Assembly (NCBI RefSeq): GCF_030123245.1
Contig: NZ_CP126101.1
Span: forward strand, 4,648,501-4,712,500
Length of the DNA: 64,000 bases
Origin: Lysinibacillus pakistanensis
GTDB lineage: Bacteria; Bacillota; Bacilli; Bacillales_A; Planococcaceae
Direction: 5' to 3'
The notes under the pieces are model-generated. The model saw only the letters and a list, made by a program, of their open reading frames with translations, did no database searches and was not told where the DNA came from. The first letter of the stretch is position 1; each line of letters begins with the position of its first letter. The position numbers and the translations under genes are program-made. Shown here in pieces: positions 10,347 through 18,499 of this stretch.

Positions 10347-11633
10347 TTACATTCCTTTTAATTCATTCAGCAAAACGGCTGCTTCTTCTATTCCTGCCTC
10401 CGCAGCCAGTCCGTACCATTTAATAGCTTCTTTTACATTTCTAGTTATGCCCTCTCCATTATTATAAAGATGCCCAAGCTGTAATTTTGCCTCTGAGTCT
10501 CCTTGAAGAGCAGCCTGTTTAAACCAATGAATTCCTTTCTCAATATTACGTATACCCGTTAAACCTTGACTCCAAATAAACCCCAAATCATAAAATGCGT
10601 CTACATGGTATTGCTCTGCAGCTCTTTCATACCAATATAAACCACGATTCACATCTCGGGGCTGACCTAATCGCCCCTCAAAACAGATTCCGCCAAGCCT
10701 ATATTGTGCTTCAACATAGCCTGCTTCGGCAGATTTTTTATAATAGAAGTATGCGTGCTCCTCATCAATGTCGACACCTAACCCTTGCTCGTAAATTATT
10801 CCAAGAGTAAACATTGCTTCAGCAACACCCTGCTTGGCAGCGAAGTCAAACCATTTCTTCGCAAGAAGGATATTTTCTGATACTCCTTCACCGTTAAAAT
10901 ACATATCCGCCAAGTTATTCGCTGCATCTGGATGCCCTTGCTTTGCCGCCGCCTCATACAATGAAAAAGCTCTGCGATAATTTTCCTGTACACCTATACC
11001 TTCGAAATAAAAATTCCCAAGTTCATATTGTGCATCGGCATGCCCCTGCGATGCTGCTAATTCTAACCATTTTAAAGATTTTTCAGGCTGAAAACAGGAG
11101 CTTTCACTTGCACTATAATATTCTCCAAGCTGAAACTGTGCTTCTGCATCTTGTTCTTCTATTGACTCTTTATATAAATCAATAATGACCTCATGATCTA
11201 AATCTTCTTCATCAAATGCTTCAAACTGCTTATCTTGATTGATAAAATACCATTCCAATACATCGATTACATCGTCAGCAACCTCGTTACAATAGGCTAA
11301 CTTCTCAAGTGAAGAAATTTGCCAAATTAAAATATAAATAGGGAGTGGAATCGCTTCACGCAGTAAATCATCATACTCAGCTAAAAGCGTTAAGACATTT
11401 TCCTGTATTGATTGTGTCTGCTCTGGATGAACAATTTGTAAATGGCGTTGTTGATTTTTTTTTAAAAGTCCAAGCACAACTTGATACAGCATTTTATGCA
11501 AGGCTGTTAATGACACTTCTTCAAATGTTAGCAATTTGATGTTTTGTGCAAACCATGTACCTTGAGTCTGCGTGAGCATTAGTAAGGATTCAATTCGCTT
11601 TTTATTTCGTTCAGCTAAAAATTGTCCATACAT
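10347..11633 (-). CDS. Sel1-repeat (TPR-like) protein
   Basis: Cytoplasmic solenoid protein without signal peptide. From about residue 165 to the end it has about seven Sel1 repeats of 36-38 residues with the pattern A-x2-LG-x2-Y-x2-G-GV-x10-A-x3-F/Y-x2-AA, for example AQYELGNFYFEGIGVQENYR. The N-terminal 160 residues are helical and unrecognised. I chose the ATG at 11633 (MYGQFLAERNKK), 6-7 nt after AAGGGGGG; an ATG 18 nt upstream would lie ahead of this site. Sel1 proteins are usually scaffolds for protein-protein contacts. The partner is unknown. Confidence 0.8.
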   Translation of the reverse strand: MYGQFLAERNKKRIESLLMLTQTQGTWFAQNIKLLTFEEVSLTALHKMLYQVVLGLLKKNQQRHLQIVHPEQTQSIQENVLTLLAEYDDLLREAIPLPIYILIWQISSLEKLAYCNEVADDVIDVLEWYFINQDKQFEAFDEEDLDHEVIIDLYKESIEEQDAEAQFQLGEYYSASESSCFQPEKSLKWLELAASQGHADAQYELGNFYFEGIGVQENYRRAFSLYEAAAKQGHPDAANNLADMYFNGEGVSENILLAKKWFDFAAKQGVAEAMFTLGIIYEQGLGVDIDEEHAYFYYKKSAEAGYVEAQYRLGGICFEGRLGQPRDVNRGLYWYERAAEQYHVDAFYDLGFIWSQGLTGIRNIEKGIHWFKQAALQGDSEAKLQLGHLYNNGEGITRNVKEAIKWYGLAAEAGIEEAAVLLNELKGM

Positions 11634-11835
11634 TCGTTTCCCCCCTTGCATTATAAAAAAACCATCTTGCCAATATTATATGGAAGACAGTTTAAAATTG
11701 ATTACACATACGTTCTTAGTATTAACCTAATGAATAATATGGTAACTAAAAAAACATATTTATGAACTCATTTATACATGTTTAATAAACGAGAAAAGGC
11801 AGTCTTTGAGTCAATTCCTTGCGCATGTTTATCCA

Positions 11836-12093
11836 TCATGCCTTTGAAAATGCCATATTTTTTTCAGTATTCATTGATTGATCTTCCATTATTATCGTTT
11901 GAGTAGGTATTTGATATACTTCCACCATAAAATTTTTCATGGTATAGGCTTCCAATACTTTTTCATCTGTTTCCTGAACGACTAGCTGACCAATTAGCCC
12001 TGATCTCAGAACAATAATATAATTTGGTCCATAGCGAATAGATGTAAAATGATTGACTGTTGCAAATGACATTATACTTGTGTATACAAACAT
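11836..12093 (-). CDS. Small hypothetical protein (85 residues)
   Basis: An open frame of 85 codons without recognisable domain, signal peptide or membrane segment. The middle (IRYGPNYIIVLRSGLIGQLVV) looks protein-like, with alternating hydrophobic residues. No clear ribosome binding site precedes the ATG at 12093 or the internal ATG at 12072. It could be a degraded gene or chance, and it sits next to another broken gene. Confidence 0.3.
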   Translation of the reverse strand: MFVYTSIMSFATVNHFTSIRYGPNYIIVLRSGLIGQLVVQETDEKVLEAYTMKNFMVEVYQIPTQTIIMEDQSMNTEKNMAFSKA

Positions 12094-12180
12094 TGTATAA
12101 CCAAAAATTAAAAACGCATAGAAAAAAAGTTTATACCAATTTTCATATAATCATAAATATCACAAATACATACCAAATCA

Positions 12181-12418
12181 TCATGAACAATCGATAAAAT
12201 AAACATAATGCTCGAAAACTACCCCAAGTATAATGATGAATCCCATCTCCAAGACAACTCCCTGATTATCTGGTAGCAATAGAGGGTACTGAATGATGAT
12301 TGCTCTTGAAATATATAAAACTAATAGCCCTAGAACTACTGCATTGAAAAAAGCGTCTTTTTTCTGTCGTATATAATAGGAGGAAAATTGCTGTTAATAG
12401 CATCAATGTTTGTTTCAT
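12181..12418 (-). pseudogene. Small membrane protein interrupted by a one-base frameshift
   Basis: The ATG at 12418 follows GGATGGAG at 7 nt. Frame one reads MKQTLMLLTAIFLLLYTTEK and then fails. After dropping one A from the A6 run at 12358-12363, the frame continues KDAFFNAVVLGLLVLYISRA and through two more hydrophobic segments to a TGA at 12181. The joined product would be about 78 residues with three membrane helices. No family was recognised. Either the gene is broken or the assembly has one extra base. Confidence 0.6.
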
Positions 12419-12594
12419 CGTCTTACTCCATCCTATTGTCTTTATACCCTTTCTGCCGACACTGCTTGTTCAAATTTGTCGTTATTTCTAAATTAATGAC
12501 GGCTATTATTTTATTTTTTGAAAACGTTCATGTAAAATTAGTTGTAAGAACTAGTTTATGACAAAATGAAAAATTATATTGGAGGAATTAAGTA

Positions 12595-13062
12595 ATGAAA
12601 AAAATTCTTGCCGCTATTTTTGTAGCGACACTGATGTTTGCGACTGTTGGGGCAACATTATTTGTTTCTGATACACCAACTGCAGAAGCTAAATCCTATA
12701 AATCGGGGAAAAAAGGCTTTACAAACAATAATAATAGCTCAAATATCCAAAAATCTCAGGACAAATCTAAAGATCAAAATAATGCAACAACAAATAAAAA
12801 CAATACAACATCTACAAACAAAACAGATACAACAGCAAAAAAAGGCGGCTTCTTTTCTGGTGGTCTTATGAAAGGTCTAATGCTGGGTGGTTTAGCTGGT
12901 TTATTATTTGGTAGTCTCTTTAGCGGTATGGGTTTGTTAGGTAATATTTTAGGTTTATTAATTAACGTTGCAGCAATTGCAGTCATCATTATGCTTGTCG
13001 TAAAAATTATCAATATGTTTAAAGATAAGAAGCGTAAAGAGGAAGCACAATGGCACAAATAA
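12595..13062 (+). CDS. Secreted/membrane protein with low-complexity linker (Tim44-like annotation in relatives)
   Basis: 155 residues: an N-terminal signal sequence (MKKILAAIFVATLMFATVG, possible cleavage after AEA near residue 32), a basic Asn/Ser/Lys/Thr-rich linker (35-85), a Gly-rich segment (GGFFSGGLMKGLMLGGLAGL), a membrane helix (about 118-142), and a charged tail KDKKRKEEAQWHK. Relatives in Bacillales are often labelled Tim44-like, but the Tim44 core is not evident here. Strong site TTGGAGG before the ATG. It overlaps the next gene by 13 bp. Function unknown; the pairing with yxcD suggests a joint envelope role. Confidence 0.7.
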   Translation: MKKILAAIFVATLMFATVGATLFVSDTPTAEAKSYKSGKKGFTNNNNSSNIQKSQDKSKDQNNATTNKNNTTSTNKTDTTAKKGGFFSGGLMKGLMLGGLAGLLFGSLFSGMGLLGNILGLLINVAAIAVIIMLVVKIINMFKDKKRKEEAQWHK

Positions 13063-13337
13063 TTAATGAACAAGATATTATTAATGCTATATGCTTATCA
13101 CAGGCATATTATAAAAATATTCGCCCAGAAGAAGTGCTTGTAGAGCTAACCTACGATGATGATACAGGCTTTGGTGCTGAAGTTGAAGTGAATGGACAGA
13201 TAGAGTTATTCAATACAGCAGCGATGATTGGTGCATTACGCGTATGGATTAAAGATGTCCTACATGGTGATCCATTTTCAACTGGTATCGAGCTTGTATT
13301 AGATGATGAGGAAGGCATTATTGCTAGATTGTCGTAA
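13050..13337 (+). CDS. yxcD: YxcD family protein (DUF2653)
   Basis: Small acidic cytoplasmic protein of 95 residues matching the YxcD/DUF2653 type (MAQIINEQDIINAICL..., RPEEVLVELTYDDDTGFGAEV). Function unknown. It overlaps the preceding secreted-protein gene by 13 bp in another frame and is probably translated by coupling. Its terminator hairpin follows 8 nt after the stop but has been separated from its T-tract by a mobile element. Confidence 0.75.
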   Translation: MAQIINEQDIINAICLSQAYYKNIRPEEVLVELTYDDDTGFGAEVEVNGQIELFNTAAMIGALRVWIKDVLHGDPFSTGIELVLDDEEGIIARLS

Positions 13338-13344
13338 ATAAGTT

Positions 13345-13377
13345 AAGCGGTACAATAAATCCTTTATTGTACCGCTT
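13345..13377 (+). terminator. Gene-proximal copy of the yxcD terminator hairpin (33-bp target duplication)
   Basis: Palindrome with 15-nt arms AAGCGGTACAATAAA and TTTATTGTACCGCTT around TCC. The same 33 bp recur exactly at 14048-14080. This copy is followed by CATGTTGTTG (the element end) instead of T residues, so its terminator activity may be reduced. Confidence 0.85.
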
Positions 13378-14047
13378 CATGTTGTTGAAATACTATTAAG
13401 TCAATGAAATCAAGGTGACAAATTAAAAAGTATAGCCCTTTTTCAAAACGAGGGGTTGATCTCCGTTCCGACTGAGTGCTTTCCTGGGGGCGTCCGATGA
13501 GCCGCTTCACTCGCATGCTCGCTCCAGGGTCTCATCTGTGACGCTGAATCCCCGTCTACACTCCAATCAACCACTGCTCATAGTATTTTCATTGGCATTT
13601 CACATAAATGTTTAGTGATAAATTGAAGTCTTAGCCATCACTATTTTTCGCAAAAATGAAGCTGATAACATTTTTCTATGCGAAAGCAATATGTCAGCAA
13701 TAAGTGGCTTTATGTTTATTTATAAAGTAGTTTTATGCACAAAATGTAGGTTGACAGCTATAGAATTGTACTACTATTCTATCCATTTAATGATGGTGAG
13801 TAATATGCTTTTACTTTACTTTTGAAGGAAGAAAATATTTAAAGTTCTACACTATTGCTGATTGGAGTGCAAGGCTACTCGACTCCCGTGGGATAGCGAG
13901 ACAGACGAGACCCTGCACGGAGCGTCAGCGCAGGAAGCGGCTCGTAGCTCGCCCACTGGAAAGCGAGTAGCCTGGAACGGAAATCACCTTTATTTTGGCT
14001 AAATATTCACAAAGGGTCCCTTGACCATTTAGTTTTTCAACACTATG
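13378..14047 (-). mobile_element. Nonautonomous terminator-inserting element, copy 1 (670 bp)
   Basis: Noncoding 670-bp element between two identical 33-bp terminator palindromes. Its ends are imperfect inverted repeats of the form CAT-NN-TGTTGAAA. Inside each end lies a GC-rich arm of roughly 130 bp (13451-13560 and about 13860-13985). The two arms are diverged inverted copies sharing blocks such as GCCGCTTC, AGGGTCTC and ACTCCAATCA. The AT-rich centre has no credible gene. It is about 85 percent similar by eye to 57711-58436 and lies in the opposite orientation. Confidence 0.85.
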
Positions 14048-14080
14048 AAGCGGTACAATAAATCCTTTATTGTACCGCTT
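14048..14080 (+). terminator. Distal copy of the yxcD terminator, with T-tract
   Basis: Second copy of the 33-bp palindrome, here followed by TGTTTATG, the original T-rich tail. It can also serve minus-strand transcripts arriving from the esterase gene. Confidence 0.75.
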
Positions 14081-14088
14081 TGTTTATG

Positions 14089-14282
14089 TTAAACATGTTT
14101 TTTTATCTGTTTCTTTTTGTCGTCATCAATTATAAAATCGACTACTGAGCGTCCTAGCATTAATAACAACCCCGGTCCTAGCTATTAAAACGAGTTGGGT
14201 ACAGTCCTGTCTCACCCTCTGTTGGAATTAAACTAACCTCAGCAAAATACAAGGCATCAAGCCCATTTCGGTATAAAGACAT
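14089..14282 (-). pseudogene. Remnant of an unidentified gene
   Basis: Minus-strand frame MSLYRNGLDALYFAEVSLIP...YPTRFNS ends in TAG. Immediately after it another frame reads GPGLLLMLGRSVVDFIIDDD and a lysine-rich tail to a stop at 14089, just before the terminator. The two pieces look like one decayed coding end. The family is unknown and this could be chance. Confidence 0.3.
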
Positions 14283-14290
14283 TTGCTAAC

Positions 14291-15907
14291 TCAAAATAAA
14301 TCGCTGAAATTAACAAATATTTTCGCTGCATGGCTACGCTTTGTTGAGGATTCTGGTATAAATTTACCATCATTACCTGTAACAATGCCAAGCTCATATA
14401 ACATAGTAATCGCATGCTTTGTTTCTTCATTGTAGCCAGCAATATCCGTAAATGGCGTACTTCCTTTCATTACATATGGTTTCTTTTGTTGAAGTTCATA
14501 GGCCCGGCTAATCATTAATGCTAGCTGAGCACGAGTAATTGGCTGCCCTGGGTTAAATTTACCATCTGTTCCCTTTATAAGTCCATTTGTATATGCAGCT
14601 GCAATTTCAGACTGCGTTTTTGCATCATAGTTTGAAATATCCGTAAATGGTGCCTGTTTCTGCGTTGTTAAGCCTAAGCTTCTGACAAGTATAGACGCAG
14701 CCTGTGCACGAGTTACATTCTGTTCAGGTCTAAATGTTCCATCGGCATAGCCTTTCATAATACCTACTTTAGCAGTTTTTTGAATAAACTCCTTTGCCCA
14801 ATGATTCTCTATATCAGTAAAGCTTGAAGCACCCCCTAATGAAAAAGTTATAGTTGGACTTTGTACGCTTTCATTGCCTGCAGCGTCTACTGCTTTTACA
14901 GCGACAGTATATGCCGCATGATCAGCTAAATGTTCCAACGTAATTGTCGTTGTGTCGGCATTTTGCGTAGCAGTTAGCTCACCATTGACATAAACTTTGT
15001 AGCTTTGCACGCCTACATTGTCTGTAGCCTTCTGCCAATTTACCTGCACAGATGTATTATTTTGAATAGTTGTACTGATCACTTTTGATACATCCCATAA
15101 TGAGCTTGCTTTAATTGCTGGTAAAAATGCCTCATTTGCAACTGCCATATAACCAGCTTCACTTAAATGTATATTTTCTGGATTTGGTAAATAGCTTGGC
15201 ACATCTTTTGCCACAATATCGTATGTCGGAACAAATATACCTCCAGCCTTTTCAACAGTTGCTTTTATTGTGGAATTTACCGTAGTCAATAATAATTTAA
15301 ATTGTTTTTGTAAATCCTCACTATAGTAAGGGAAGGAATTATAATAACCCATCACATAAACCTGTGCGTTCGGATTTAGTTTTTTAATTTCTGCTAAAAT
15401 AGCAGTTATATTTTTGACTGCATCTTGTGAAGCCTTTAGGATTGCCACTGCATTAATACCTGTTGTTTGAGATTCCTTTAAAATTGGTATTAAATCATTG
15501 GCGCCTGCTGTTAAGGTAATAATTTCTGCCTCCTTAATAGACGTACGAAGCTTTACCTGTTCATTTGGATAACCAAAGCCAACCACTGGCTTCTCGACAT
15601 CATTTTGTAAATCTTCCAATACGTTTTTCGTAGTATAGCCTGTATAAGCAAAGCCCTTATTATATGAAGTAATGAGTCCCTCTTTCTGTAAAGCCTGTGC
15701 AACAAAATCGGCATACCCTAATCCGATAATCCCCACTTCATTCATACCATGGGCCAATGAATCCCCTAGTGCTACATAATCTACCTGAGTCACCCAGCTC
15801 GGTGCAATAAGATCTCTCTGCTCTTCAGCATTAGCACCTATTGGCACTAATAACTGCAATGCTAGTACACTACTAGCTAAAAATTGAAATTTCTTTGAAA
15901 ATTTCAT
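14291..15907 (-). CDS. Surface-anchored GDSL/SGNH esterase with fibronectin III and SLH domains
   Basis: 538 residues. Signal peptide 1-27 (ends GANA). SGNH hydrolase domain about 40-260: nucleophile in YVALGDSLAHG, Gly/Asn blocks GFGYPNEQ and LTAGANDLIP, and the catalytic His in NIHLSEAGY. One fibronectin type III domain follows (about 268-350). Three S-layer-homology repeats (about 358-538; FTDIENHWAKEFI, FRPEQNVTRAQAASI) should bind pyruvylated cell wall polymer. The ATG at 15907 follows AAGGAGTGAGGG. A secreted lipase or esterase displayed on the cell wall; substrate unknown. Confidence 0.9.
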   Translation of the reverse strand: MKFSKKFQFLASSVLALQLLVPIGANAEEQRDLIAPSWVTQVDYVALGDSLAHGMNEVGIIGLGYADFVAQALQKEGLITSYNKGFAYTGYTTKNVLEDLQNDVEKPVVGFGYPNEQVKLRTSIKEAEIITLTAGANDLIPILKESQTTGINAVAILKASQDAVKNITAILAEIKKLNPNAQVYVMGYYNSFPYYSEDLQKQFKLLLTTVNSTIKATVEKAGGIFVPTYDIVAKDVPSYLPNPENIHLSEAGYMAVANEAFLPAIKASSLWDVSKVISTTIQNNTSVQVNWQKATDNVGVQSYKVYVNGELTATQNADTTTITLEHLADHAAYTVAVKAVDAAGNESVQSPTITFSLGGASSFTDIENHWAKEFIQKTAKVGIMKGYADGTFRPEQNVTRAQAASILVRSLGLTTQKQAPFTDISNYDAKTQSEIAAAYTNGLIKGTDGKFNPGQPITRAQLALMISRAYELQQKKPYVMKGSTPFTDIAGYNEETKHAITMLYELGIVTGNDGKFIPESSTKRSHAAKIFVNFSDLF

Positions 15908-15994
15908 ACCCTCACTCCTTCAACATCTACTGATTACTATTTTAATAGATGAAGGCTAAAAAAGGGTTAAATAAGAACAAGCATTTTCTAGCTT

Positions 15995-17164
15995 CTATTC
16001 AGATTGAATTTTTCCGTATATACCCCCACCACCAACTTCAATTGCTAATTGACCTGTTCTTGCCAAATCAATCATCTTGGCAATTTTCGGTGGAACGATT
16101 TGTTCAAGCTGTTCTAGTGAGATGCGATGCAAAATATTCATCTCCGTACCAAAGGCATTTACTAATCGGTCCATCATTTTTGGTCCTAAGCCTGGAATAA
16201 AATCCAATGGAACTTGATGAATATACGGTGGACGAACACGTTGATTAACAAGGTGCTCTGACAACTCCTGAATACGTAAAGCGACTCCTTTTATAATTTG
16301 CATACTGTTACATTTAGGACAGACAGTCGTCATATTGTCTAGCTGTTCGCCACACTTTGCACAGACTGTTTGATGGTACTTACCAAGTAAAGGATTTAAA
16401 CCATAATTAGCCGTTATTGCTCTCCCTTGCTGCTCTTGAAGTGCCAATTGCAATTCAGAAAAATTGGCATCAGTTAATCGTAATTTTTGATATTCCCGAG
16501 CAATCTTCCCAAGAGAGTGTGCATCAGAATTGCTGACAAATGGATAGGCTTGGAGCTCCTTAATATTGTTTACCATGTAGGTATCCGAGCTTAATCCCAG
16601 TTCAATGGCGTCTATAAGCTGTGGATCGAAAACTTCTGTTAAACTCCGTTGTACGCCTTTACCAAACAGACTTTTAAATGGCGTAAATACGTGTGCAGGA
16701 ATAAAAAGTCCACTTAACTCATAAACTTTCTGTTGTAGCGTTCGTGCATCACAATATATTCGCTGAGAGCTTAAGTGGATATTTTTCATATGATTTGACA
16801 TCCAAGTTGAAAACTCTCTCATCAGATTAAGTGTTGGGAAATAGGCAAGCACATGGATAGGTCCTAAACAATTCTCATCATAAATCTCTATTTCACTTCC
16901 TGGGATCAGAGTAGTTTCCTGATAGCGTAGACCCCCTTGTTCCAGTTCCTTGAGTAAACCTTGTTCCATCATCCATGTCATCTCTTCTATTACTTCTGGA
17001 GAATGGCAATCAATTATTCCAATCATATCAAGACCCTTTCTTGCACTAGCAGTCTCTAAAATATTTGCTAATGTTAACGTTTTACTGCCTGTAATTTTAA
17101 CAGCACGTCCATTAAAAGTACGTCCAATATGAATATGTAAATCAGCATAAAATTCTTGCATCAT
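15995..17164 (-). CDS. Endonuclease Q family protein (PHP domain)
   Basis: 389 residues matching the EndoQ/YqxK type, a DNA repair endonuclease that cuts 5' of deaminated bases such as uracil and hypoxanthine. The N-terminal PHP metal motif is YADLHIHIG (residues 6-14), with IIDCHSP near 50 and SNSDAHSLGKIARE near 212. A four-cysteine zinc element follows (CAKC...CPKC, about 268-287). The C-terminus carries a helix-hairpin-helix (FIPGLGPKMMDRLVNAFG) for DNA binding. The ATG at 17164 follows GGGAGTG. Confidence 0.85.
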   Translation of the reverse strand: MMQEFYADLHIHIGRTFNGRAVKITGSKTLTLANILETASARKGLDMIGIIDCHSPEVIEEMTWMMEQGLLKELEQGGLRYQETTLIPGSEIEIYDENCLGPIHVLAYFPTLNLMREFSTWMSNHMKNIHLSSQRIYCDARTLQQKVYELSGLFIPAHVFTPFKSLFGKGVQRSLTEVFDPQLIDAIELGLSSDTYMVNNIKELQAYPFVSNSDAHSLGKIAREYQKLRLTDANFSELQLALQEQQGRAITANYGLNPLLGKYHQTVCAKCGEQLDNMTTVCPKCNSMQIIKGVALRIQELSEHLVNQRVRPPYIHQVPLDFIPGLGPKMMDRLVNAFGTEMNILHRISLEQLEQIVPPKIAKMIDLARTGQLAIEVGGGGIYGKIQSE

Positions 17165-17212
17165 TAAACTTCACTCCCTTTATTTCTTCAATTACGCCAT
17201 AGAGTAATTGTG

Positions 17213-17331
17213 TCCTGATTTTTTTGAGCTTGCTCGAAAAGCTCCTTTTCAAAATCTGTGCATCCGCCGGGGCTTTATGTTGATTCAACTGGTGCATATA
17301 CATCTGTTGAATCAACATAAAACAGAAAAAC
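17213..17331. repeat. Short interspersed repeat, copy A (with a 16-bp stem)
   Basis: Shares CCTGATTTTTT, TTCAAAAT and the ATCCGCCGGGG-type block with copy B and, more weakly, copy C. It ends in a perfect inverted repeat, TTTATGTTGATTCAAC (17274-17289) and its complement (17306-17321). Any reading frames through it look accidental. Confidence 0.55.
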
Positions 17332-17363
17332 CCCACATTGCTGCAAGGTATCTCTTTTGTTCA

Positions 17364-17540
17364 TTATGATGGATGGTTGTTATGCGTGCCATTATTTGCT
17401 TCAAAGGCACCTGAGCCCTGAGATGACATTGAAGAGGAGTCATAGGCCACTAATGTCACGCCAATTTTCTTTTCCAGTTCGTTAATTTTTTCAAGCTGCT
17501 GTTGATCTAATTGTGCAAACTTAATCTCTTCCACTATCAT
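17364..17540 (-). CDS. Small conserved-looking protein of 58 residues
   Basis: Starts MIVEEIKFAQLDQQQLEKIN, continues ELEKKIGVTLVAYDSSSMSS and ends in a Gly/Asn/His-rich tail. The helical N-terminal half followed by GVTLVAYD resembles short proteins seen in Bacillales, but I cannot name the family. The ATG at 17540 lies about 4 nt after AAAGGA. It sits upstream of the EndoQ gene on the same strand and between repeat copies A and B. Composition is coding-like, unlike the flanking repeats. Confidence 0.6.
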   Translation of the reverse strand: MIVEEIKFAQLDQQQLEKINELEKKIGVTLVAYDSSSMSSQGSGAFEANNGTHNNHPS

Positions 17541-17607
17541 CAAATCCTTTCATCCATAAAGTTCCCCGAGAAAGTGTTATTTATGCATATCAATAATCTC
17601 TCAGGCC

Positions 17608-17762
17608 TGATTTTTTCATGCTCCTCAAAAAGCCCTTCTTCAACTTCAAAATTCGTAACATCCATCGGGGATTTTATCTTGATTTCTGCACCTATCGCTT
17701 CGCTTTGAATACAATACATTTGTTGGTTTCGCAAAGTAAAGATCTGCTGAATCAAGATAAAA
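17608..17762. repeat. Short interspersed repeat, copy B
   Basis: Related to copy A (CCTGATTTTTTCATGCTC, TTCAAAATTCGTAACATCC, CGGGG) and to copy C (the CGCTTCGCTT block). It is bounded by a 13-bp inverted repeat, TTTTATCTTGATT (17672-17684) and AATCAAGATAAAA (17750-17762). It ends directly at the TetR operator. Confidence 0.55.
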
Positions 17763-17781
17763 ATGACTGACTATCAGTCAT
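17763..17781. promoter_or_regulatory. TetR operator 1
   Basis: Perfect palindrome ATGACTGA-CTA-TCAGTCAT just upstream of the -35 of the tetR gene. The same arms recur at 18451-18469. Confidence 0.85.
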
Positions 17782-17786
17782 TTTCT

Positions 17787-17815
17787 TTGACTTTATTTCA
17801 ACTATTTTGTAACAT
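17787..17815 (+). promoter_or_regulatory. Promoter of the TetR-family regulator gene
   Basis: TTGACT (17787-17792), 17-nt spacer, TAACAT (17810-17815). Operator 1 abuts its upstream side, consistent with autorepression. Confidence 0.7.
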
Positions 17816-17847
17816 ACTAATTAAGCAGGACAAAAGCGGGGGATATC

Positions 17848-18426
17848 ATGTCAAAGGAAGAGAAAATTATTCAAGCTGCAATTGAAGTTTTTCGTGAAAA
17901 GGGAATTGAAAAGACAAAAGTTTCGGATATCGTCAAAGCTGCAGGTATCGCACAAGGGACATTTTACCTTTATTTCCCATCTCGACTTTCAGTCATGCCG
18001 GCTATTGCGAAAGTTATGGTTGAGAAAATAATTGCTGCCATTAAAGAAGGAATTTCCTTACAGGAACCTTTTGCAAAGCAGCTTGAAAAAGTAGTCGATA
18101 TTGTTTTTTCACTAACTGAAGACTATCGAGATGTATTTGCCCTTATCTACGCTGGTATTACTCAAACTGAACATATGAAAGAATGGGAAAATATTTATGC
18201 GCCCTATTACGAATGGATGAATAATTTCTTATATGAGGCTCAACAACAAGGAATAATTCGTCCTTCATTAAATACTACTCGATCTTCTAAGCTTATTATT
18301 GGATTAATAGAATCTGCAGCTGAGCAAATTTACTTGTATGATGACAGTGAAGAAGAAACCATCAAAATGCAAAAGCTTGAACTCCTTGACTTTTTACATC
18401 ATGCACTTGGCTTACGTCACACATAA
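17848..18426 (+). CDS. TetR-family transcriptional repressor (YvdT-like)
   Basis: 192 residues. The N-terminal helix-turn-helix is typical of the family (IIQAAIEVFREKGIEKTKVS, IAQGTFYLYFPSR, about 6-50). The C-terminal ligand domain resembles B. subtilis YvdT as I remember it. It is followed by two SMR exporter genes, like yvdT-yvdS-yvdR. Identical operators lie in front of tetR and in front of the exporter pair, so it likely represses both and is released by an exported cation or drug. Site GCGGGGGATATC precedes the ATG. Confidence 0.88.
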   Translation: MSKEEKIIQAAIEVFREKGIEKTKVSDIVKAAGIAQGTFYLYFPSRLSVMPAIAKVMVEKIIAAIKEGISLQEPFAKQLEKVVDIVFSLTEDYRDVFALIYAGITQTEHMKEWENIYAPYYEWMNNFLYEAQQQGIIRPSLNTTRSSKLIIGLIESAAEQIYLYDDSEEETIKMQKLELLDFLHHALGLRHT

Positions 18427-18450
18427 GTGGCGTTCTTTTTCACACTATAA

Positions 18451-18469
18451 ATGACTGAATGTCAGTCAT
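18451..18469. promoter_or_regulatory. TetR operator 2
   Basis: Palindrome ATGACTGA-ATG-TCAGTCAT in front of the SMR pair. It ends 4 nt before a TATGAT -10-like hexamer (18473-18478), so it would cover the -35 region. Confidence 0.85.
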
Positions 18470-18499
18470 AAATATGATTAAACGAAAGGACATTGAACA

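Noticed and set aside
12358..12363. Programmed -1 frameshift at the A6 run
   Set aside because: The frame change needed is +1, and the run is not in the A-AAA-AAG register used for -1 slippage.
17142..17336. 64-codon minus-strand frame overlapping the EndoQ start
   Set aside because: It covers repeat copy A and its perfect stem; no binding site and no protein-like pattern.
17540..17755. 71-codon minus-strand frame ending at the start of the 58-residue gene
   Set aside because: It consists of repeat copy B read through. The TGATG overlap with the next start looked like coupling, but repeat copies A and C do not keep the frame.
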